From Blastomussa wellsi (taxonomy: Eukaryota > Cnidaria > Anthozoa > Scleractinia > Plerogyridae): DNA of 64,000 nt. Of the stretch, positions 49,001 through 61,000 are shown piece after piece. Below the pieces are notes generated by a model that was not told where the DNA came from, searched no databases, and worked only from the letters and a program-made list of their open reading frames with translations. Position 1 is the stretch's first letter. The number at the start of each line of letters is the position of its first letter. The stretch spans positions 33,063,381 through 33,127,380 of the forward strand of contig OX393561.1 in the NCBI GenBank assembly GCA_947652115.1, read 5' to 3'. The translations under genes were made by a program, and so were the position numbers.

Positions 49001-52000
49001 ATTCAGAAGTAAAATCAAAAGCAATGATGACTGACTTGTACACGTATAATTTGCTTCACGGTTTGTCTGATAATCTTTGTCTTTTGTGATTGTCTGGATA
49101 ATCTCTAATTTGGGTACATAATACTTGAAGGTTTTAAATAATTATCCAGTGAAAACTGCTTGGATAAAAGCATACATCATTGAAACACATGCAATAATTA
49201 ACAATTATACAACTGGCACCCATTTTATGAAGTCCAAATGTAGACTTTGTAGACTTCTACACCTCTACTCGCTTCTCAGTGAACAGTTTGTACCTCTTAC
49301 GGTCACTAAGTCGCTTTTGTAATATATTTTATCAGTGCTTTCAGTAAGATTTAGTAGGTAAAGTAGGCGGCTATGTAATGTTAGCACCGGCCGGAGCAAC
49401 TGAAAGAGTTCTTCGGCCGCTTTTCCTCTAGGGGGATCTGGGGGCATGCTGCCCTCCCCCCCCCCCCTCCTTGCCTAGTTCCATGTGAAGACATGTCATT
49501 ACTCCAGAGCTCTCAAATTGATTTGCTGGCAAAGAATAAGATTTTCGACGGCATAGCCGTCGTTTGTTTCGCCGCAGGCTTAACTTTCCTAGGGGGGTCC
49601 AGAAAAATTTGAAAAATTGAAGGAGTTAAGATGCATTAAAAGCAACTGTTTAGATCCCACTGGCCAGAGAAACGTTGGCTCTGAACAAGAATAAAGTGTT
49701 CGAAGCGCATACAAAGTAATTATATCCAAAAAGATATTTAAATAATTCTGTCGGTACTTAACTAAAGCAGCAAAATAGTTTCAGCCTGAGAGCATAACAT
49801 TGAATTTGTTTACGTGAGTCTCACGCTTAATGGGCGAGACTTGAGAGCTCTGTTACTCAATCATATTTGAAGTCAGAGTCTACGCTACTCTCTGAATCAC
49901 TCTCAGGAAGCTTTTATAGTGTTATTGCCATTGCTACTTCTGTATCTACATTGTGCGGCCACTCATCATCATTCCTCCCAGTCTGAACTGAGGCTTCATC
50001 GCATTCTTCGTCCATGACTTCCTGCGTGTAGACAATGTTCTCGAGTTGTACATCAACATCCACATGCTTATCAGCACTCATATCTTTCCCTGTAGCAAGC
50101 CTGAGAACTAAAGATGCTAAATTGATTTCAAGGACTATGAAATTTCTCACGCAAATTCTTGAAGATCCTCAATTTTAATACGTCCGCCAACATCCACCAT
50201 GTTTAAGGGCATAGCATGAAAACGAGGCCCCATAAATCAGAAGGTACATTGTGTGAAGAATGTTGGAGTGTGACCTTCAGAAAAGATGTTTACGATGACG
50301 CAAACAAAATCGGCCACTACTAACTTGCAGCGTATTCAGCCATAAAATCACAAGGGAGAGTATACATCAAACAATTGTTCTGTTTTAACGTTGTTATTAG
50401 TTTTCTAATACAAACTAACCATTAAATTGAGGTGAATTGCTTGTTCCTATTTATTTGTTCACTGCACGTTAATACAGGACAAATAGCCGGTGATTTGGGA
50501 GAGAGTACCTGCCGGAGCTCCGGGTCTTATTGAAAGCACTGTTATACATGTATATGGAATAATATGGCTTGTTTCCATGGTTACCAAGTAATCCAGTAAT
50601 TCTTGCAGACTATCTTTACTTTACCCCTCTACGCCTGTACTCTTATAGTGGACTTAATTACTTTTCTAAAACCTAACTAAGCTGTTTCAACCTAGCTACT
50701 ATTCCCTACGCTTCTACAACTCTACAATTCTTCACTTAGAGTATACACAACTATACTATTTAGAGGCGTAGTGGTGTAGAGGGGTAGAGGCGTAGAGGTG
50801 TAGAGGCATAGAGGGGTAGAGGTGTAGAGGGGTAGAGGCGTATAGGTGTAGAGGAGTAGAGGTGTAGATGGGTAGAGGCATAGAATCAGAGGAGAGCCAT
50901 CGAGGGGTAGAGATGTAGACGTGTAGAGGTGTAGAGGGGAAGAGGGGTAGAGTGGTCGAGGGGTAGAGGCGTGGAGGGGTAGAGGCATATAGGCATAGAG
51001 GGGTAGAGGTGTAGAAGCGTAGAGGGGTAGAGGGTTAGAGGGGTAGAGGCGTAGAGGCATAGAGGGGTAGAGGGGAGGAGGCGTAGAGGTGAAGAAGCGT
51101 AGAGGTGTAGAGGCATAGAGGCATGGAGGAGCAGAGGTGTAGAGGCATAGAGGCATAGAGGGGTAGAGGCATAGAGGTGTAGGCGTGTAGAGGCATAGAA
51201 TCAGAAGAGATTGAACAGTAAAGATGCTATGTGTAAATAGCACAGTTAGGTTTAAATATTAGTAATGGGGAAAAAATACCTTCAGGGGCCTACTTTTGGT
51301 GAAACATTTTTTTAACACTAAAAGGAAGATTACTATAAAATCTAATATTTCTCAAAAAATGAAATTAAAATCTTAATAAAAGTTAATAAAACTGTAAGGT
51401 GTCATAATCCTCATAGCGTGTCAGTTCCCCTGGGAACTCTGATTATGGGGACTACATTACTGTTATTCTTTTTCCGCTTTATTTTGCAAAGTCAGTTCTC
51501 GCAAATCAATTCGAAGACATACTGTAAATGTCGAACCTAAACCAAATAAATAAGTCATGCCTTAAAGACAAGTGAACAAGAGGAATGTGACTGCCACACG
51601 ATAATATTGTCCTAGAATTCCCGCAAAAATCATTTTGCTTGCCATCCTGATTGGCTGGCAGCACATTCTGTTGACAGATATCTCAGCAAAGGCAGGATGT
51701 GTTTACAAATCTTTGAACAGCAAAAACCCGCTTTTGTTTTTGCCAAGAAAGCCAGCTCTTTAAACTTTAAAGATACCGCTTGATAATTCAGTTTATACAT
51801 AGTTCTAACTGCAAAGAGTGGATTAAACGATATATTATTAAATTAATAGGGTATGTAGAATTGACAGATTTCAATGAAATTTGGCCAGAACGTTCATCAA
51901 GGTTACTGTATACCTTGAAGGGCCGATTTTTTGGGGGCCAATTTTTTTAGGGCCAAATTAAACATTACTAGTCTCCCTTCATTTTCAAAAAAAAAATATT

Positions 52001-55000
52001 TCAAAATCTTGAAACGCACACGAGTTATCAACAAAAACGTTTTTTCAAATGAAACTCTATTATGCGCCTGAGTGTTATGAGCCAATTAAAATGTGTCAGC
52101 GGCATGGCTGCCGTGACGTTTTTCGCGGCAAAAGATCTGGGATCTTTCATTTCATGTAGCGTCCCTTCCTTTTGTTTATGCTTGCGTTTTGTGATTTATT
52201 CACACCACGTTTTCGCTTATGTTGGTCTTTGCATATCCTGTATGGACAAAGAAAAAAAGAAAGAAAAAAGTCCCTGGTTGAAAGCAAAGAAGAAGAAAAT
52301 TTTCGATCACGAATGGCGAAAAAGTCTTGCTGATACTGATAAAGGTTCTTGGTTTAACCAGTCTTCACACCTCCTCGAAGATGATCAGCTGCCCTCAACA
52401 AGCTCGACCACAGAAGGTGCTAGCCAGCTAAAACTTGAAGGTTTGTCGAAGAAAAGTGTTGAGACTACCGATTATTCAGTATGGACGATTGACAGACACA
52501 ATCTAAGCTTCAGTTCGAACGTAGTGTATTATGTTGATAGACGTCTTCACCGTCAAAGCCACTGCAGTTTTCCCTTCTTCGAACTTTTTTCCTGCCCGGC
52601 ATTTTACAGACAAATCCGAGGAATTCTAATGAATAGAGCAGCGGTCACACACGCAACTACTTTCCTGCGAGATGCTAATCTCAATATGCCATTCTATTGC
52701 CATTCTGCGAGATACCATTCCATTGGCTGTCAGCATCGGAAGTTTCCACAGTGTTCACATCTGGTGCAGCAAGGGCGTGAAAAGTTTGTAAACCTTTAGA
52801 GGCGAAAAAACCGTGTTTCGTTTTTAATCGAGTGCGCTATTTTAAACAAATTTATAGGGTATGTAAATTTCACGGTTTGCCTTGAAATTTGGACCGAAGA
52901 TAACACAACAAAAAAAAACGTGTGAGGGATTTCTGTTTTTTATAATCAATCTCCTGCAATGGCCTTCGACGTAAAATGCATCGGTAAATTTTTGATCATC
53001 AAAATTGACAGAAAAAATGCGAAGCAACCAATAGGAATATTGATAAAGCCTCACATGGCTTTGAAGATTAATGCCTTGTGATTGATATAATGCAGTAGTT
53101 TTGATTCGAATTCCATACCCGATAAATTCGCTCAAATAAACATCAGTCATTTTGGGCTTTTGGGACGCACTCTCCTTACCGAATAGTGCATTTCTTTAGC
53201 TTTGTACCGATATATAGTTTGTGGTGGTTGTGTTTAAGACAGTGCGCAAATATTTTTTCACGAAAGACACCCGCGAAGGTAGACGGTAACCTTAAGCATT
53301 GAGGAACAAAAGAGTGTCAGGGATTTTTAAAATATTGGATATTTTTCTTTTGGCAGCTGTGAACGCACCAAGGCTGGGGAAATTTTCGATGCTGTAACTT
53401 TATGGGTTTCTAAAAAGATAACTAATCGGAATACAGGAAATCCCTGACAAACTTTGAGAGATTCATGCTTGCTAATTAACATGGTGCAGTGCTTTTACAT
53501 CAGCGTTTGCCTTTGATACCCGATTATTTGGGCGGAATGACAGTCTGTTGTTTTCTGTTTACCTACATCTTTCTTTTCACGAAATGGACGAACAGCACAG
53601 CAGATATTTTTTTCAAATTCAAGACGTTTCCATTGATATATAGTTTGTGGTAGTTTCCTTGAAAACAATGTAAGTAGGAATTTTTTTCTGATGGACACCC
53701 GCAAAGGTATTGTGTAACCTTAACATGACCTCTGAATAGTTGGTTGAAATGGCATACTGTAGTTAGGTTTTAGAAAATGAAAGCTTCAAGTCTACTTACT
53801 AAGAAATTTCAAGTAGAAGCGTAGAGCACTACAAATTAAAACATCTACACCAATTTTGACATCATAAAATGTGCTGGGTATACAATTATCCTGCAAAATC
53901 ACTGATACTAAGCCGACGAGGACGTAGGCTGAGTTGGCCCAGACGATATTCCGCAAGATTGAGCAGGATAATTGTTTTATTATTCAACAAAGCATATTTT
54001 ACAGCTAGAAAAATTGCCATGACAACATGACAATTTGTTGAATAATACTAACAAGTTTTTGTTGTACAAGAATATGGGCACCTAACAATGAGATGAACGA
54101 GTAAACATGTTACCAGTGATTGCCAGAATAAATGCACACATGAATGGACCAATAAACAAACAAATGCATGGTTGAGGGACAACGGGACTAGCATAATTAC
54201 TAGTAATAAAAAGGAAACTTACATAATATAAACTTGCCAGTATTAAATAATACTATTGCTACTAACATACATGTATAGTAAGATAGTAATTTTTGCTTTG
54301 AATACCAGGACTCAAGACTAACGGTAGCCAACTAGCCACAGGCTAGTGCAATTTCGCTTTTGGTTAGTAGGTTTTGTGCTTTCACTAGCCATTTGGGCTA
54401 CTAAAAATTGGAGTACAGGATGAAAACAAAAATGAAAGTTATTTTGAATGAATAAGGCAAAATGATAGAAGAGAAACTAATAAAAACAGAAACGGTGAGT
54501 GGATTTCATAGAATTTTAAACTGCCTCTAAAACAATAAGTTTTACACAGGGTTCGAAATTCCGTGGCAACTAAGAGTTCAGGTTTAGTTGCCAAAACGGC
54601 GACTACATTTCTTTGTATTGACGATGCATAATAGCCCTTTTCTCAGACATTGCGTCCCTCCAGAAAATTGTATTGAAAGATATTGACTTCTTAAGCATTC
54701 AAAATAAGACAAGGCTGAAGTCATTTTTAATTATCCTTTTGCGAAAGCTTTGAAAGATGTTTGAAACACAGGTAGCCCAAGCTTCTTTAGGGATTGCTCT
54801 GAAATGCCTCCAAATGCCATAAAAACACAAGTTATACACACAACAGGACAGGTAAGTTGATTTTATTATTTTTTCTTCTTATTTTGAACTACATGTATTT
54901 TGTATGATCGTTATATTCCCATACAAACTCTTATAACAAGGCTGTTATGCACTGTCATGCTGACAGTTCCCAAGGGAGCTTGGGCTACATGTGGTTTGAT

Positions 55001-58000
55001 ACCGCACTATAATGCTTTGCAAACTTTATAATACATCATGTATACCTATTGATTATGTCTTGTAATGCAATTTGGCAACTAAAAATTTGAATTTGGTGAC
55101 TATTTTTTACCACTTAGTCACCAAATAGCGACTAAAGGATTCTTTTAAAAAAAATTTAACCCTATCAGCTGGAGTTAAAACATAGGCACGCAATGCGTGC
55201 GAGAGTTATTTTTTTCAGTTTCTGATATGGACGTATTGGGTATTTTTCTTTTGGTCAGCCAGCCCATCCAAAACGAACGCTCAATGACCAATTTAGTGTC
55301 TGGCCTTTTGCTGATGGCCTGTGCATTTTAAGTAAATGAGTGCAAAGCAAAATATATTTGACTAGCGAATTCATTCCTGTCGACCATGAATAATATATCT
55401 GTAAAAACTGCAGTAATCAGTTTAATCAATCACTACTGCGCATGTCATTCCATTTTTATCAAACAATTTGACAATCTCGTCCCCAGAGCCCGCTTTTCTT
55501 TTGGCCAGCTTCAAGAAAAGTGGGCTCTGGGGACGAAATTGACAATTTGACTGGTTTCTTGATTGAACCCAAACCTGATTGGACTGATGTACGTCACTAA
55601 CTTAGGTGTGTCGCCTAAAGTCTAATTTGATTACTTTGCGGCTACACTTGCCGCCACAAAGTCTGCAGCAATATTTGAAGGATTCCATACCACAAATCTT
55701 TAGAAAATATTAATGCTTTTAAACTCTCTCCTTTAACACTACTCATTACTACACGGCATTATGATGTTGTGAAGACATACCCACCTACCGCTTGTTGTGA
55801 CTAAATGACAACTGAAAAACTCAGAGATTCAAAGGGCAGTGTAGAATGCAACACCAAACATAATTCCTAGCTTTTTCTTGACAGTGGTAACACGATACTT
55901 TTGTTTATTTGTAATATGATACTTTTTCTTTGAAATGTTGTAACATGTAACATCGCTGATTTTCAACACAAAGCGTCATATTTTGTGAAAAAATATATCT
56001 TTCGAAAGTGTTTTTAATTAAAACGTAGTACAGTTAGTACATTGTTCTCTGGTTGTTACAAAATTTGTGCCAAAAATCCTGGTGAAAGATTTTGCATATT
56101 TAATTACAAACGGTTCGTGAAATATTTACCAGAACTGGTACATCTGCGATGAAAGCTGTTTCTCCGGATTTACTATATCCTGCGTTCTTGAGTATGTGGC
56201 CTCCTTTACTGCAAATTCTTAAATGCTGTATGACATCTACTATGTCCTTAAGCAAAGTCTCTGATCATGTCTGATCCCTCAGCTCTACTGATTTCAAACA
56301 ACTCATCTCCGAGAAATAAAAAATTGAAGCTATCGTTACTTCAGTCAGAAACTCAAAATTCAACATGGCTCTTATTCACAACTAACAGCGATCAAAAAAC
56401 ACTCCCTCAACCCAAAGCCGCCAAAACAGACTGCTTGCAGCATGTAAAACTTCACATCCTCGTGCCTTCTTCATCGCCATGAAAATTTCCGAACAGTTTT
56501 CCGCTGAAAACCCACACACAACATTCTACACCAGAGCTACATAAACACCGAGTGCTGGGAATAGAGACATCATGCCAACACCGCCCAATAAGGCCAAGTT
56601 TATATGAAAATAAAGATGGCCGTCCCTTCAATCCGAAACAAATATTGATACAAAATTAAATGATGCATACAAGTGGCAATTTCATTGGTTATCGGTCGAT
56701 AGTATCCTAATTCTGATTGGTGTGAAATACATCGCTCGTCCATCCATCCACCCATCCATCCACTGAATAGCGACATACGTCCGAACGCCGACTAAGAGTT
56801 ATTTTTTTGAAAAAAATAACTCAAAAACTATATAGGACTCCAATGATTAAAGTTTTCCCTTTCGAAAACAACAAATGATTAACCTGCAAATCATTAACCA
56901 GGTGAAATCATGCGGTACTTCATGGATACTATTTATACTTAGCGTAAACAACGAGGTTAAGGTTTTAGATATATTGTTACAAGAAATGTCTGAACTCAAC
57001 CACTCCCACAAAACACAAATCAGTGAAACTGGCACAAGACAAGTCTGGCTAGTGCAATTTTAGTCGGGCTAGTAAAATCAGACCGCCCTGTTACTAGCCA
57101 CTAGGCTAGTGAGGTAAAAAGTACATCTCGAGCCCTGGAATACCTCTGAGTCTCAAAAGTTAAAGCCAGTATTCAGTTCAGAAAACTTACTTGGTTTAAA
57201 AGCAAACCGATGATTACATAATTCACAATATCTGAAACAGAAACAAATAAAAACATTTTTAAACTCCAAGGCTATCACTATAATATACGTTGTGGTTTAA
57301 ATTTATCCCTGGTTTAAAATTTTTTAAACCAGTTTGATTTTTATTTCCCTTTGTCTCATGTTGATTAGCATAATCTGAAACAAAGGGAAATCAATATCAA
57401 ACTGGTAAAATTTTAAACCAGGGATAAAATTAAACCACAACATATATATCCATAATGCCATAGAAGATGCTGCTTCTTTAAACAAGAAGTTCCGGTATAA
57501 ATGGGGCCAGCCTGGCCATTCTCACGCCCAGTTGTAAGATGTTAACAGCTGACAAACAACCCACGCTTTTCTATGGACAGTTACTGAGAAAATGCATGCA
57601 TTTCACTTTTGCAGAGAATGTTGTGTGTAAAGCATTACCAAGCTACATCTCATTTTTGCAGGACACTTGACTCTACATGCGATGAATGCAAGAGTATAAA
57701 TTTGCATTTCGCGCCCGAAAGGTGTGAGATGTAGTAGGAGCTATCCCTTTTATAGTGGAACTTCTTGTTTAAATGGCTGGACAGGGAAAACTTTGTTAAA
57801 GTCTGTATTCAAGCCTACAACATAGGAAGATTATTTACAAAGTAGTAACCTGGATCACCTGGATGGATGTGACATCTGCTACAGCCTCATTCCCAGGGTC
57901 TCTCATCAGGATGGGATGATGGGAGACCCTGGAAACGAGGTTGGTGATGCTAGTCTGATCCCCCTGTCCTAGTATGTTTTAAAGGTTGCACAACCTACTG

Positions 58001-61000
58001 GTACCAAATACGTTTCAATAGCACATTTGCACGATGCCGTCATTTGCCTACAACCCCAGGGGGTACGAAGTATGTTTTTGGGTTGAAAATTTAAACGCTC
58101 GGTATTTTATGGGGCAAGAGATCTGTCACATATTTTTTTAGGTCTTAAAAAATATGTGTATTTCTTGGGGTCTTATCTCTGAGCGAACTTTTCATTTCGG
58201 GTTTACGTTGCGATCAGTGGATCAGAAAATATTCATTCGAACTTGGTTGGGGTTGGAAAGTTTGATGCCAGGTATTTTTTTGGGTCTAAAATTTCAGGCT
58301 TGTGTATTTTTTGGGGTTTGCAATATGAAGCTCCATCGCCCCCCCCCCCCCCCCACATCATGTATACTTTGAGAACCCTCCCCCCCCCCTGGGCCTACAA
58401 CTATCAGAATGCATTTTGTTTTTCCTTTAGTATTCAAAATTTAAATTCACAACAACAACAATCTTTATTGTACCCAAGAGATTTACACAAAGGAAATTAA
58501 ATATAAATATAGTAAATTAAGGGTATCAGCACCCTGAAATAACTAAAAAGTTAAAAATGTCCGAATGCCGGATCAAATAAATTAAATTAAATGTTTACGG
58601 CAGAGGAACAATATACAATTGCCCCAATGAGAATGATAAAAAGAAAAAAGTGAAGGATTCTAGCAGTTGTAGTGAAATAACGCCATCATGCAAGTGGGCA
58701 ATAAAAGGACCCTAGTCACCAAGAAACTGATGCTTACTCTTTTTTGCTGTGTTTAAGCCATTGAACCAAACTGTAAATAAAATAAGACAGGAATCAACAA
58801 CAAGCAACTTAATAAAATAGTGTATTATATTTCTTCTCAGTTATTAAATGTTGTAGTTCAATTTTTACCTCTGGTTTATTTTTTTTTCAAACCAGTTCAA
58901 TTTTTTTTGTAGCAGTTTATTTTTTCCAATCATGTCTTACAATTTAGGGGCATGGTATTTTTAAGGGATGAAAATATGAACATTTGTGTTGTTTCATTTT
59001 CTTTTTTTACCTCCCCTCCCCTTTGTCCCATCTTCACCCCCCCCAAACCTAGCCACCCTCCCTCCCAGAGACAATCCCTTAATATTTACTTCTTTGTAAC
59101 TTATCAGTAACAGTTTTCTGTAGTCCAGTAGTCCTACACTCTTACCACTTGACCACAAATGCATGGGATGCGAATATCTCATCCATATTTTTTCATTTTA
59201 TACTTTTTGGTCCCAGACTCCCCTCTTCCCTCTTAAATATTCGGAAAAATTAAACCAGTAAAAACACTTTAAACTGATTCAAAAAACAAATTAAACCAGA
59301 AGTAAAATTTGAACTTCAACATAAACACCATTATTTTAGCCATGGTTTTGTGGTCAGGATATGGTGTGAAATTTTAAATTCACTCAACATGACCATAGCA
59401 TTCACTTTGCAATCCATGGAGAAACCCATAAGATGGGATCCCATGTCAAAGTTCAAAAATAGCCTAAAATATATTTTTGGCTTAGCTGTAAAAATTTAAT
59501 GCAGATCTGGGTCACTTTTCATGAAATACCTTTTGAGTTGGCTTAACAGCTTGCTAAATCATTGTCAATGTTAGGGAATAAAAAACACACCCAAGTGCAT
59601 TGTTGAGTTTAGGAATTTTTAAGAACATGAGAGACGTGTGTAGAGGAACACGAGGCATAGCCGAGTGCTTCTTGTACTTCTTGAGTGTTCTTAAAAATTC
59701 CCAAGTGCTTAATATTTTATTCAACAATACATGAGTGCATGACTTTTGGAGAAATCATGCATGCTCTAGCTCGTGACAGGCAGAGTGCATTCGTAACTTG
59801 ATAAAGGATGCACATGATGCAAGCCACATGCTTTGTGGAACTATAATGAACTCTCACTGACCAAGCATAGCGTGTGCAATTCCACAAACATTTTATAATT
59901 AACAATTATTCTATGAGCACAGAGTTGGCTATAACCATCTCAAGTCCAACAAGCATGAGTGAAATAATTGTTTTTTTTAAAACACCCAAAGAATATTGTA
60001 CAAACATGCATTACACGTACACTTTTTTGGTAGGTCAATGGTATATGAGCTCATATACCATTGCCTCTAAACCAATCAAAACTCAGGAAATACAATATAC
60101 CACAGCTGTTTTTAATAATATCCTTGATAACATTTGCTATATACGTCCTCTAACTGAAGGAAATAGCTAGTTTTTAACAAAGTTTTATATATACATGTAC
60201 CATGGCTATACTTAACAATTATTCCACGAGCGCGCATTGGATATGAGTCGGCTATAACCATCTCCTATCCAACAAGTGCGAGTGGAATAATTGTTATATT
60301 AAAAACTCCCCAAAAATATTGTACAAACATTGCAAAAATGTATTATTTTACACATACAGCGTACCTTTTTGGTAGGTCAGTGGTATATGAGCCCAATATA
60401 CCACTGCCTCTTAAGCAATCAAAACTCAGGAAATACAATATACCATACCTGTTTTCAATAATATCCTTGACAGCATTTTCTATACACGTCCTCTAACTGA
60501 AGGAAATGTAATTTGAAATGGCTCACCATTTCTATGGCTTGTGAGTTGCAAAGAGGAACCTCAGTCAACGTCTATAGACACCGTATATTAAATTGTGTTT
60601 TTGGTATGACATCTCCAGTGCATAATGATTTAGCATAATTTCCAGAGGTGAATGCAAGAATGGGATAGCCTGTTTGGTCAAAAAGCTCAGTATATACAGT
60701 ACCGCACAAATGTAAGTTACCACCGTCTCGCGAGAAACGAGTCTTGTCTATATTGAATGACAAAAGTGCACACACTTTGATATCATGCCAGTCATTGCTA
60801 TGTAATTTATTGCCATTTGCCTTTTGCCAAATAATAATTACAAGGTTGAACATTGAATCTTAACAGCAGCTTGAATTCAAACCATGTATGGCTTCTTATC
60901 AATTTTCTTAAAAGAACTTTTCTTGTCATACTTTGTAACAGTCGAAGCTGTTAGATTCAAATGAAAAATAAACTTTCAATGTAAAACATTCAGTTATAAG

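Noticed and set aside
50722..51243. 173-codon minus-strand ORF
   Set aside because: Low-complexity translation of the 8-bp minisatellite.
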